From: Acidimicrobiia bacterium
Lineage (GTDB): Bacteria > Actinomycetota > Acidimicrobiia > Spongiisociales > ZC4RG35
Assembly: GCA_029865445.1 (NCBI GenBank)
Contig: JAOUGY010000062.1
Coordinates: 1-14,547, forward strand
DNA: 14,547 bases
Reading direction: 5' to 3'
Under the pieces are notes generated by a model. It worked only from the letters and a program-made list of their open reading frames with translations. It was not told where the DNA came from and ran no database searches. A program made the position numbers and the translations under genes. This document shows positions 6,608 to 13,061 of this stretch, in pieces (the first letter of the stretch is position 1; every line of letters starts with the position of its first letter).

Positions 6608-7629
6608 TGTCCAGCCACCTGCGCGGCGGCGGCACGCCGCTGCAGCTCCATGGCCACATCGATGATCATGTCCTCCTGGCCGCCGACCACCTTGCGCTCA
6701 CCCAGTTCCAGCAAGATGTCCTTGGTGTCGACGCCATAACGCTCCGCCGCTCGTTTGGCGTGGAGCAGGAACGACGCATACACACCGGCGTAGCCGAGCA
6801 GGAGGCCGTCCCGATCGATCACGCCCTGGTCGGGTCGGATGGGCCGAACGGTGTCTTGGGCGGCGTCCATGATGCCGAGCGGGTCGATTCCGGTGGAGAT
6901 GCCGGACTTTTCGCACGCCGCCACCAGGATCTCGGTGGGGCAGTTGCCGGCCCCGGCGCCCAGGCCCGTGGTACAGCCGTCGATCTGGTCGACGCCTTCC
7001 TCGAGAGCGGCGAGCGAGTTGGCCACGGCCAGGCTCAGGTTGTTGTGGGCATGGATACCAACCTGGCACGACACAACCTTCTTCACCGCCGAGACGCGGC
7101 GGCGGGCGTCGTCGATGGTCATGGCGCCCGCCGAGTCGACGACATAGACGGTGCCGACGCCGTAGCTGTCGAGGAGTTGAGCCTGTTCGGCGAGCCCCTC
7201 CGGCGAGATCATGCTCGCCATCATCAGGAACCCGACCGACTCCATTCCGAGTTCGCCGGCGAGCGCAATGTGCTGCTGGGAGATGTCGGCTTCGGTGCAA
7301 TGAACGGCGATGCGGGCGACGGTCGCTCCGGCGTCGGCGGCCTTGCGAAGGTCATCCTTGGTACCGATGCCTGGCACCATGAGTACGGCGATCTTCGCCT
7401 GCTTGGCCTCTTCGACTGCAGCCCGGATCAGATGCATCTCGTCGGTGTGGCTGAACCCGTAGTTGAACGAGGAACCACCGACACCGTCACCGTGGGACAC
7501 CTCGATAACGGGGACCCCGGCGGCGTCGAGGCTGGACACGACCCGGCGGACCTGATCTTCGGTGAATTGGTGGGCAACCGCGTGTGAGCCGTCGCGGAGT
7601 GTGGAGTCGGTCAGTCGAAAGCGGGCCAT
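6604..7629 (-). CDS. dmpG: 4-hydroxy-2-oxovalerate aldolase
   Basis: The 341-aa aldolase cleaves 4-hydroxy-2-oxopentanoate to pyruvate and acetaldehyde and in known systems channels acetaldehyde to its partner dehydrogenase, encoded just upstream. The N-terminal TIM-barrel motif DSTLRDGSHA gives Arg12, Asp13 and His16, with His20 nearby. The metal-binding pair His193-x-His195 is in GIHAHNN, and Tyr284 (GVYASFLLHAK) matches the active-site Tyr of DmpG. The C-terminal communication domain (about 270-341) is present, as expected for the bifunctional complex type. The ATG at 7629 shares one base with the dehydrogenase stop (TGATG), so the two subunits are translationally coupled. xylK, bphI and mhpE are equivalent names. 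Confidence 0.95.
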   Translation of the reverse strand: MARFRLTDSTLRDGSHAVAHQFTEDQVRRVVSSLDAAGVPVIEVSHGDGVGGSSFNYGFSHTDEMHLIRAAVEEAKQAKIAVLMVPGIGTKDDLRKAADAGATVARIAVHCTEADISQQHIALAGELGMESVGFLMMASMISPEGLAEQAQLLDSYGVGTVYVVDSAGAMTIDDARRRVSAVKKVVSCQVGIHAHNNLSLAVANSLAALEEGVDQIDGCTTGLGAGAGNCPTEILVAACEKSGISTGIDPLGIMDAAQDTVRPIRPDQGVIDRDGLLLGYAGVYASFLLHAKRAAERYGVDTKDILLELGERKVVGGQEDMIIDVAMELQRRAAAAQVAGQ

Positions 7630-8540
7630 CAGGAGGCACCCCCATTCATCGACTGGGCCATGGCTTCACCCACGCGGACAGCGGATGCGGTCATGATGTC
7701 GAGGTTGCCGGCATAGGGCGGGAAGTAGTCGCCCGCTCCTTCCACCTCGAGGAGCGCCACCACCCGGGCTTTCACATCGCCGCCCGGGGTGTGGAACAGG
7801 TCTTCGTCGAACACCGGGTCGGATTTGAGCCGGTAGCCGGGAACGTACTGGGACACCTCATCCACCATCGCAAGGATCGAGTTGGCAACCGCATCCCGGT
7901 CGTATCCATCGCCGAGCGCACAGAACACGGTGTTGCGCATGAGGATGGGCGGGTCGGCCGGGTTGAGCACCATGATCGCCTTGCCGTAGCGGGCGCCGCC
8001 GACCTCGGAGAGGGCGGCGGACGTGGTGGTGGTGAACTCGTCGATGTTCTGGCGCGTGCCGGGCCCGGCCGACAGCGATGCGACGGTTGACACGATCTCG
8101 GCGTAGGGAACCTCGCAGGTTCGTGCGACGGCGTGGATGATGGGTGTGGTCGCCTGACCGCCGCACGTGATGAGGTTCACGTTGTCGGCGGCGACGTTGG
8201 CGCCCATGTTGACGGGCGGAACGACCAGCGGGCCGAGCTTGGCCGGTGTGAGGTCAACGCACTTGAGTCCCGCTTCGGCATAGCGGGGTGCGTTCTGGCG
8301 GTGCACCCAGGCCGAGGTGGCCTCGAACACGATCGAGAACTCGTCTGCGCGGTCCAACAGCACGTCCACGCCGTCGTGGGTGGCGTCGATGCCCAGTCCG
8401 CGGGCTTTCGCCAGCCCGTCCGATTCGGGGTCGACTCCCACCACGAGGCCCAACTCGAGGTGGGGGGACCGTTGGAGTTTGTACATCAGGTCGGTTCCGA
8501 TGTTTCCCGACCCAACGATCGCGCACGCCGTCTTGCTCAC
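7629..8540 (-). CDS. dmpF: Acetaldehyde dehydrogenase (acylating)
   Basis: The 303-aa enzyme converts acetaldehyde, NAD and CoA to acetyl-CoA, in complex with the aldolase encoded next. An N-terminal Rossmann motif IVGSGNIGTD (8-17) binds NAD, the catalytic Cys126 lies in LITCGGQAT, and SAGPGTRQNIDEFTTTT (157-173) is the family's conserved substrate and interface segment. The length equals that of DmpF/BphJ. The start is GTG at 8540, supported by an AAGGAGA site six bases upstream. It is preceded by a 70-bp gap holding a long perfect inverted repeat, the largest break in the operon, which may set the level of the downstream genes relative to the hydratase. xylQ, bphJ and mhpF are equivalent names. 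Confidence 0.95.
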   Translation of the reverse strand: MSKTACAIVGSGNIGTDLMYKLQRSPHLELGLVVGVDPESDGLAKARGLGIDATHDGVDVLLDRADEFSIVFEATSAWVHRQNAPRYAEAGLKCVDLTPAKLGPLVVPPVNMGANVAADNVNLITCGGQATTPIIHAVARTCEVPYAEIVSTVASLSAGPGTRQNIDEFTTTTSAALSEVGGARYGKAIMVLNPADPPILMRNTVFCALGDGYDRDAVANSILAMVDEVSQYVPGYRLKSDPVFDEDLFHTPGGDVKARVVALLEVEGAGDYFPPYAGNLDIMTASAVRVGEAMAQSMNGGAS

Positions 8541-8546
8541 CGCCCG

Positions 8547-8553
8547 TCTCCTT
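8547..8553 (-). promoter_or_regulatory. Ribosome binding site of the acetaldehyde dehydrogenase gene
   Basis: AAGGAGA on the minus strand, six bases before the GTG at 8540. It supports that non-ATG start and shows that translation re-initiates independently after the inverted repeat. Confidence 0.7.
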
Positions 8554-8563
8554 CACCGTTCTG

Positions 8564-8600
8564 ACGCACGAAAGGCAGCAACATGCTGCCTTTCGTGCGT
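8564..8600. repeat. Perfect 17-bp inverted repeat with 3-nt loop
   Basis: The arms 8564-8580 and 8584-8600 are exact reverse complements, closing on loop ACA (8581-8583). The element fills half of the 70-bp gap between the hydratase stop (8611) and the acetaldehyde dehydrogenase start. The RNA hairpin would be very stable, but neither side has a T-run, so it is not a standard terminator. Possible roles are transcript stabilisation, attenuation, or a mobile palindrome; none can be chosen from sequence alone. Confidence 0.85.
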
Positions 8601-8610
8601 GAAAACCTCG

Positions 8611-9384
8611 TCATACGAACTTTGCCCGTACCGATCCGAGCCGATCGAAATCGGCTCGGATCACATCGCCCACCGCCACGTCGAATGCGGCGTGCAGCGA
8701 GCCGGTCATCACGAACATCCCCGCCTCCAACGTCACGTCGTAGGGCGCGAGCGTGTTGGCCAGCCAGGCAAGCGTGTACACCGGGTTCCCGAGCGCCGCC
8801 GCCCCGGCGCCGGTGGCGACGATCTCGCCGTTGTGCCACATCACCATCCCGGTGAGTCTCAAGTCGAAGTCGACGGGCACCACCCGGGACCCGAGGATCG
8901 TGGAACCGGCCGAAGCCAGGTCGGCGATCGTGTCCGGGAGCTTGATCTTCCAGTTCTCGATCCTGGAGTCGACCAGCTCGATAGCGGCGACCGCACCCTC
9001 CACGGCCTGAGCGGCGTCGAGGAGGCTCACCCCGGGACCTTTGAGCGACTTGCCGAGGACGAGGGCGATCTCGGCCTCGACTTTTGGATGGATGTAATCC
9101 GAAACGGGGATGGAGGCGCCGTCGTCGATCACCTGGGAGGTGAACTGGGGGGCGTAGTCCGGGTCGCTGATGCCCAGCATGTCCTGCATCGGCTTCGAAG
9201 TGAGACCCAGCTTCCACCCCACGATGCGATCACCGTCGGCGAGCAGCAGCTTCACGAACTCCTGCTGGGTGAGGTATCCGTCGACCGCGGTGAGCCCCGG
9301 TTCCGTCTCGGAGAGGGCAGGAATGGGGGTTCTGGTCCTCAGGGCGGCGTGCAGGGCCTGGGCGCGTTCGCGGGGGGTGGCCAT
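8611..9384 (-). CDS. dmpE: 2-oxopent-4-enoate hydratase
   Basis: This 257-aa enzyme adds water to 2-hydroxypenta-2,4-dienoate to give 4-hydroxy-2-oxopentanoate, the aldolase substrate. Lys58 (GWKLGLTSK) and the metal ligands Glu103 and Glu105 (KVEAEIAL) and Glu136 (AIELVDSR) are present. The stretches VDSRIENWKIKLPDTIAD and GAGAAALGNP, then LAWLANTL, are close to my memory of DmpE/XylJ and unlike the two paralogues in the same operon, so this copy is the best hydratase candidate. It is the first gene of the operon. The ATG at 9384 lies exactly six bases after a TACAGT -10 hexamer, implying a leaderless transcript, so no ribosome binding site is needed. Tandem regulatory boxes lie just upstream. 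Confidence 0.88.
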   Translation of the reverse strand: MATPRERAQALHAALRTRTPIPALSETEPGLTAVDGYLTQQEFVKLLLADGDRIVGWKLGLTSKPMQDMLGISDPDYAPQFTSQVIDDGASIPVSDYIHPKVEAEIALVLGKSLKGPGVSLLDAAQAVEGAVAAIELVDSRIENWKIKLPDTIADLASAGSTILGSRVVPVDFDLRLTGMVMWHNGEIVATGAGAAALGNPVYTLAWLANTLAPYDVTLEAGMFVMTGSLHAAFDVAVGDVIRADFDRLGSVRAKFV

Positions 9385-9396
9385 CCGGCGACTGTA
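9385..9396 (-). promoter_or_regulatory. -10 element of a leaderless promoter for the catabolic operon
   Basis: On the minus strand TACAGT (9391-9396) is followed by six bases (CGCCGG) and the hydratase ATG. In actinobacteria a TAnnnT hexamer 6-7 bases before the start codon marks leaderless transcription. No good -35 is visible; its place is taken by the proximal regulatory box. Confidence 0.65.
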
Positions 9397-9404
9397 GCCC
9401 GGCC

Positions 9405-9441
9405 GTCCCGGCATGCGGTCCGCCGTTCTCACATACGGGAC
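9405..9441. promoter_or_regulatory. Two tandem IclR-type boxes upstream of the hydratase operon
   Basis: The distal box at 9425-9441 reads GTTCT-N7-GGGAC. The proximal box at 9405-9421 is a degenerate version (GTCCC-N7-GGTCC). Their spacing is 20 bp, and the proximal box ends 8 bp before the -10 hexamer. Four of the six boxes in the window share GTTCY-N7-GGGAC, and the same two-box layout recurs at two other promoters here. Assignment to the IclR regulator at 10555-11322 is inference. Confidence 0.65.
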
Positions 9442-9503
9442 GAGGCGAGCGCATAGACCGATCACTGGACGTTTGCCGGGAGACAGATAGCGTGCCATAG
9501 GAC

Positions 9504-10241
9504 ATGGCAGATGAAGTCATCGAGCGGATTCGCGCCCGCATCGCCGACCCGGCACTCCGGACCGACGTCCCTCCAGCTGGCACGGTTCTCGACATGGGTC
9601 CGATGCGCATCGTCACCGCCAATCTCGGAGACATGCTGAGCGGGGTGACGACGGAAACCACCGTTTCGGCGCCCAATCCAACCGTGACACCGGCGGCGCT
9701 CGCCGAGCTGGAGGCACGAGCCGCCGTCCGGTTTCCGGACCAGCTTCGACGGCTCTACACCGACGTCGCCGATGGTGGTTTCGGACCACACGGTGGACTC
9801 CTGACTGCCTCCCAGGCGATCGACGCCTTCCTCGAACTGACCTCCGCGCCCCAGGGTCCAGATGGTCAACCGTGGCCACGGCAGCTCCTGCCCATCACCT
9901 GGACCGACCCGGGCTACGACTGCATCGACACGTCCACCGGCGCCGTCGTGTTCTGGGACGAAGAGGCACTGGCCGAAGACGACTCTGAGAAAGGGTGGCT
10001 CGACTCGTTCAATCCCGAAGCCGACGAGCTGTTCACATGGCTTCGCCCGTGGTTGGAATCACCCGACCCCAACGTCGCCCGTCGAGACGCCATGGAGGAC
10101 GCCATGCTCGCCGGGATCAAGGCAAGCCTGGACTACTGGCGCGGCATGTCTCCCGAGGCACGCGCCGAGTTCGGGCTCAGCGAACAAGGGTGGGAACAGG
10201 AGCTGTTCGGTCACCTCGGAATCGACCTCGACCGTTTGTGA
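9504..10241 (+). CDS. SMI1/KNR4 (SUKH) domain protein
   Basis: The 245-aa protein contains a SUKH-like domain at about residues 60-185: an N-terminal helix ELEARAAVRFPDQLRRLY (69-86), DVADGGFGPHGGLL (87-100) and LLPITWTDPGYDCIDTSTGA (128-147), followed by VVFWDEE. The C-terminal 60 residues are helical and acidic. SUKH proteins are often immunity proteins against secreted nuclease or deaminase toxins, but many stand-alone versions have no known partner, and no toxin gene lies beside this one. It is divergent from the catabolic operon with 119 bp between the starts, a region that also holds the regulatory boxes. The ATG at 9504 has no clear ribosome binding site; a TAGCGT hexamer at 9488-9493 could be a weak -10. 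A role in aromatic catabolism is not supported. Confidence 0.8.
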   Translation: MADEVIERIRARIADPALRTDVPPAGTVLDMGPMRIVTANLGDMLSGVTTETTVSAPNPTVTPAALAELEARAAVRFPDQLRRLYTDVADGGFGPHGGLLTASQAIDAFLELTSAPQGPDGQPWPRQLLPITWTDPGYDCIDTSTGAVVFWDEEALAEDDSEKGWLDSFNPEADELFTWLRPWLESPDPNVARRDAMEDAMLAGIKASLDYWRGMSPEARAEFGLSEQGWEQELFGHLGIDLDRL

Positions 10242-10516
10242 GCGACCCCGCGCTACCACCCGGTCAACGCTGTAGTAGCCCAGAGCGAGTTCATGCAGCG
10301 TCGCCGAGTTGATCCTGGGCTCGTCCCACGCCTGGGCGTGAACGACGATCTCGCCGTCGAAGACGGTCACCGACGGAGCGTTTCGGTCGTACCTGACCGC
10401 CAGGTCGAGCCCCACCAGGTGTTCCACGACGTGGTGACGAGAACGCCCGGATCCACATTTGCGGGCCAGTCCTGGAAGCCGATGAGAACCAACCCGGATC
10501 CGTCCGAGTAAGCCAT
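10242..10516 (-). pseudogene. Possible decayed coding sequence in a 313-bp gap
   Basis: The gap between the SUKH gene and iclR (10242-10554) has no intact gene. On the minus strand a coding-like frame opens with ATG at 10516 (MAYSDGSGLVLIGFQDWP) and stops at 10367. A second frame with typical G/C-biased third positions carries on (SVTVFDGEIVVHAQAWDEP, HELALGYY) through 10242 into the antisense of the SUKH gene. The two together look like one frameshifted gene remnant. I do not recognise a family, and the idea rests on codon bias and sensible amino acid composition only. Confidence 0.3.
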
Positions 10517-10554
10517 CGACTCGTCCGCAGCGAATCAGGGGTGTCTCGGTGACC

Positions 10555-11322
10555 TCAGCTCCTCCAGCCGAGGCGGCGGCTGGCGACGGCGGCCATCTCT
10601 TGAACGGCGAGGGTGATCTTGTCGAGGAGTGGCTCCATCCGCTGCTGAGGTCCCGCCACACTGAGCGCCGCTCGCACCCGACCGGTGATGTCCCTGATCG
10701 GGCCCGACACACTGAGCACCCCCACCTCGGACTCACCGAGGTTCTGGGCAAAACCTTGGGACCGCACCTTCGCCAGTTCCTTTCGCAGCTTGGACTCGTC
10801 GGTGATCGTGTGTGGGGTGACGGCCTCGAGCTCCCATCCTTCGAGGACCCGATCGAGTTCGTAGGACGAGAGGTAGGCCATGAGCAGCTTGCCGGTGCCG
10901 GTGCAGTGGGCCCAGTTCCGCCGTCCCACCTCCAGGAACAGGCGGAGGGTGTTGGGACTGTCGAGGCGTTCGATGTACACCACCTCCCGTCCGTCGAGCA
11001 CGGCCACCTGAACCGTCTCTCCGGTGGCGGCCCGGAGTTGCTCCATCGACGGCATCACCGCTTCGTGGAGGTCCAGGCCCGTGGCGACCGCCGCCCCCAG
11101 GTCGTAGATCGCCAGACCCAACCGGTACTTGCCCGACACCTCGTCCTGTTCGACCAGGTGTTGTTCGGCAAGGGTCACCAGCAATCGGTGGACCGTCGAC
11201 TTGCCGAGCCCCAGTCGCCGGGCGAGTTCGGACACGCCGAACTCCCGCTCCCTGGCCGAGAACTGCTTCAGGAGACGGGCCGCGTTCGTGACCGAACTGA
11301 GGACCTGGCGGTCGTCGCTCAC
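10555..11322 (-). CDS. IclR-family transcriptional regulator
   Basis: The 255-aa protein has an N-terminal winged helix-turn-helix (about 8-70), with FGVSELARRLGLGKSTVHRL at 28-47, and a C-terminal effector-binding IclR domain (about 80-250) with WAHCTGTGKLLMAYL (137-151), the family's usual ATxxGK-like segment. Relatives such as PcaR, PobR and CatR control aromatic catabolism, as activators or repressors, in response to a pathway intermediate. It is probably the regulator of the meta-cleavage genes around it. The GTG at 11322 overlaps the stop of the unknown upstream gene as GTGA, so the two are one transcript starting at 11993. That promoter carries the same tandem boxes as the catabolic promoters, suggesting autoregulation. 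A longer in-frame reading to 11745 would overlap the upstream gene and is rejected. Confidence 0.92.
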   Translation of the reverse strand: MSDDRQVLSSVTNAARLLKQFSAREREFGVSELARRLGLGKSTVHRLLVTLAEQHLVEQDEVSGKYRLGLAIYDLGAAVATGLDLHEAVMPSMEQLRAATGETVQVAVLDGREVVYIERLDSPNTLRLFLEVGRRNWAHCTGTGKLLMAYLSSYELDRVLEGWELEAVTPHTITDESKLRKELAKVRSQGFAQNLGESEVGVLSVSGPIRDITGRVRAALSVAGPQQRMEPLLDKITLAVQEMAAVASRRLGWRS

Positions 11323-11993
11323 GCCGGCTCGGCCCTCACGGCCGCCAGCAGCGCCTTCCGGAGCGCCACCGGGTCGGGTCGGGTCCTGGCCATCGACTGG
11401 ATGGCTTCGTCCCACGGTGCGATCTCGCGGGCGATCAACGCCTGGGCCCGCACGAGCCCGGCGAGGGCGGCACCTTCCATCTCGTCGACCAGACCGGCCT
11501 GGCCCTTGGCGTGGGCGCGAATGGCGTCGAAGTCCCTCGCTTCGGCGATGTGGGAATTGGCGAGGCCGGCGCCGGCATGCCCGGCGTGGTGACCTGTGAG
11601 CTGGCTCCCGGGCTGGACGATGAGGTGGTAGAGGTAGGTGGTGATCCCGAGAGCCCGTCGCACGAGGTCCCCGGCCGGACCACCCCGTTCGTCGATGACC
11701 CCGAGGGCTGGGAGCACCACCGGGTCGTAGAACCGGAGCTGCCACTCCATTCCTTCGAGTTGGTCGGCGACTGCCACCTCCTGGCCTGTCGGGGCGGCCA
11801 GGGTTTCAGCGGTGGCGATCACGTGGAGGTTCTGAACCCCGGCGGCCACCACGGTGAACTCTCCGTCCAGCAGCTGCATGCGGCCACGGACGGCGGGCGG
11901 TTGTTGGGCGGCGGTGGAGAGGTAGGCCTGGTGCACGGTGCGTACGTAGTCGGCCATCGCCGTGCGCATGTCCTCGGGACGGGGTGAGTTCAT
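11319..11993 (-). CDS. Unrecognised 224-aa protein, co-transcribed with the IclR regulator
   Basis: I do not recognise this protein. It is soluble and largely helical, with no signal peptide or membrane segment. The N-terminus has an amphipathic helix (ADYVRTVHQAYLST, 14-27), then strands MQLLDGEFTVVAAG (39-52) and VQNLHVIATAE (53-63). The centre has a histidine-rich segment LTGHHAGHAGAG (132-143) with His147 close by, which could bind a metal, and the C-terminus is helical (residues 150-222). Start and frame are supported by the G/C-biased codons, the TAGGCT hexamer exactly six bases before the ATG at 11993, and the GTGA overlap with iclR. The tandem IclR-type boxes upstream imply that it is switched with the catabolic genes. 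It could be a sensor partner or a pathway enzyme; neither is shown. Confidence 0.75.
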   Translation of the reverse strand: MNSPRPEDMRTAMADYVRTVHQAYLSTAAQQPPAVRGRMQLLDGEFTVVAAGVQNLHVIATAETLAAPTGQEVAVADQLEGMEWQLRFYDPVVLPALGVIDERGGPAGDLVRRALGITTYLYHLIVQPGSQLTGHHAGHAGAGLANSHIAEARDFDAIRAHAKGQAGLVDEMEGAALAGLVRAQALIAREIAPWDEAIQSMARTRPDPVALRKALLAAVRAEPA

Positions 11994-12005
11994 GACCTCA
12001 GCCTA
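11994..12005 (-). promoter_or_regulatory. -10 element of a leaderless promoter for the unknown gene and iclR
   Basis: On the minus strand TAGGCT (12000-12005) is followed by six bases (GAGGTC) and the ATG at 11993. The geometry is identical to that of the hydratase operon promoter. Confidence 0.6.
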
Positions 12006-12012
12006 CGCCACC

Positions 12013-12049
12013 GTTCCGCCATGAGGGACACCGTTCCTGCTTACGGGAC
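12013..12049. promoter_or_regulatory. Two tandem IclR-type boxes upstream of the unknown gene and iclR
   Basis: Both boxes, at 12013-12029 and 12033-12049, read GTTCC-N7-GGGAC on the plus strand, and both are preceded by CACC or ACACC. Their start-to-start spacing is 20 bp. The proximal box ends 7 bp before the -10 hexamer. This is the clearest of the three pairs and suggests autoregulation by the IclR protein. Confidence 0.72.
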
Positions 12050-12067
12050 GCTCACAACCCCCCTTTC

Positions 12068-12121
12068 CCCGAAATTGCGTACGCCAGTGCCGTATCCGGC
12101 ACTGAGCTACGCAATTTCGGA
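12068..12121. repeat. 54-bp palindromic repeat, copy 1 (imperfect), overlapping the kinase 3' end
   Basis: The left arm is at 12068-12092 and the right arm at 12097-12121, with a 4-nt centre. It differs from copy 2 (12950-13003) at 5 of 54 positions: three form a block in the right arm (12105-12107), one is in the centre and one is the outermost base. The kinase stop (12107-12109) and its last residues lie inside the right arm. Confidence 0.9.
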
Positions 12122-12934
12122 CAGGGGGTCGATCGCCGCGGTGGGCGGGAGACCGCCCGTACGGCCGTGAGCGGCGAGGGCGGCGCCGGCGGCGGCAGCC
12201 CACCGCACGGTCCGCTCCGGATCCCAACCCAGGTACAACCCACGGGCGCAGGCGGCGGCGAACACGTCTCCGGCTCCGGTGGCGTCCACCACCTCCACCT
12301 CAGGGGGAGCGACCCGCCACTCCCCCGCGCCGAACGTGACTATCTCGCCGGCACCGGCCGTCAACACGGTGAACCCTGCGCCCGACGCTCGTGCCTCGTC
12401 GACTGTGTGCTCGTGGGCGGACCACACGACCCAGTCGGCGAGCCCGGTCCGCTCGACTGGGCAGTCGAGCCACACGACGGGGACCGACCGGGACCGCGCC
12501 TCGGCGGCGACCGCCGCGGCCGCCTGCCCGGCGAACCCGTCCAGGAGCACGATCTCGATCCCCTCCCAGGTAGAGACGGCCGACCATCGAGCGCCTTCGT
12601 AGCCCGCGCACACGATGGTCCGATCACCTCGTGGATCTACGAGGACCAGGCAATGACGGGTGGCTTCGTCCGATGCACGTTCTAGCCGCGCAAGGTCGAG
12701 GTGGGGTCGCTCCAGAGCCGCCGCCAGCGCATCGCCCAGCGGATCGAGTCCCGCCACGAGACCGGTGAGCCGGGTTTCTATGCCCCACGTCGCGAGCGCG
12801 ACGGCGGCGTTGGCCGCCTTCCCGCCCCACGTGATGAACCAGCGGTCGGATCTGATGTCGTCGCCCGGCCCGGGCAGCCGGTCGACGTGATGAACGATGT
12901 CGGGGTTGGCGGCCCCGTACACGAGCACGGTCAC
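12107..12934 (-). CDS. PfkB-family carbohydrate kinase
   Basis: The 275-aa ribokinase-type sugar or nucleoside kinase has the N-terminal glycine signature WGGKAANAAVALATWG (36-51) and the C-terminal ATP and anion-hole motif VVDATGAGDVFAAACARG (215-232), with the probable catalytic base Asp223. The N-terminal GAANPDIVHHVDRLP (7-21) is the usual substrate-binding start. The substrate cannot be told from sequence; no transporter or sugar gene lies beside it and it has no evident link to catechol catabolism. The GTG at 12934 follows a TAGTGT hexamer by seven bases, so the transcript may be leaderless. The gene is bracketed by two copies of a 54-bp palindrome, and the last codons and TAG stop come from copy 1 (ending LSEIA). 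It is a little shorter than many ribokinases. Confidence 0.88.
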   Translation of the reverse strand: MTVLVYGAANPDIVHHVDRLPGPGDDIRSDRWFITWGGKAANAAVALATWGIETRLTGLVAGLDPLGDALAAALERPHLDLARLERASDEATRHCLVLVDPRGDRTIVCAGYEGARWSAVSTWEGIEIVLLDGFAGQAAAAVAAEARSRSVPVVWLDCPVERTGLADWVVWSAHEHTVDEARASGAGFTVLTAGAGEIVTFGAGEWRVAPPEVEVVDATGAGDVFAAACARGLYLGWDPERTVRWAAAAGAALAAHGRTGGLPPTAAIDPLSEIA

Positions 12935-12947
12935 ACGGGCGACACTA
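12935..12947 (-). promoter_or_regulatory. Putative -10 element of the kinase gene
   Basis: On the minus strand TAGTGT (12942-12947) lies seven bases before the GTG at 12934. The palindromic repeat begins two bases upstream of the hexamer, so the -35 region lies entirely inside the repeat. Confidence 0.5.
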
Positions 12948-12949
12948 TT

Positions 12950-13003
12950 CCCGAAATTGCGTACGCCAGTGCCGTATTCGGCACTGGCGTACGCAATTTC
13001 GGG
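12950..13003. repeat. 54-bp palindromic repeat, copy 2 (perfect 25-bp arms)
   Basis: The arm at 12950-12974 is the exact reverse complement of 12979-13003, around the centre TATT. One more outer base pair (12949 with 13004) also fits. It lies between the divergent kinase and dioxygenase genes, 14 bp before the first regulatory box of the dioxygenase. Confidence 0.95.
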
Positions 13004-13016
13004 AGGGACGGGGGGT

Positions 13017-13053
13017 GTTCCCCTCGGCGGGACGGGTTCCCACTTCGCAGAAC
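13017..13053. promoter_or_regulatory. Two tandem IclR-type boxes upstream of catechol 2,3-dioxygenase
   Basis: The distal box at 13017-13033 is GTTCC-N7-GGGAC. The proximal box at 13036-13053 is GTTCC-N8-AGAAC, one base longer. Their start-to-start spacing is 19 bp, and the proximal box ends 8 bp before the -10 hexamer, as at the two other promoters. Confidence 0.65.
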
Positions 13054-13061
13054 GCCTCCCC

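Noticed and set aside
8564..8600. Intrinsic terminator call for the 17-bp inverted repeat
   Set aside because: There is no T-run on either side, and the following genes continue the same pathway with no new promoter visible.
8317..9456. A 379-codon plus-strand frame spanning the hydratase
   Set aside because: It is antisense to the hydratase and acetaldehyde dehydrogenase, crosses the promoter region, and has no motifs.
9504..10241. Toxin-immunity locus reading for the SUKH gene
   Set aside because: No polymorphic toxin, secretion signal or second immunity gene is adjacent; the domain alone does not support the claim.
12068..13003. CRISPR or integron attachment-site reading of the two palindromes
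   Set aside because: There are only two copies, about 880 bp apart, with no regular spacers, no cas or integrase gene, and no attC-like asymmetry in copy 2.
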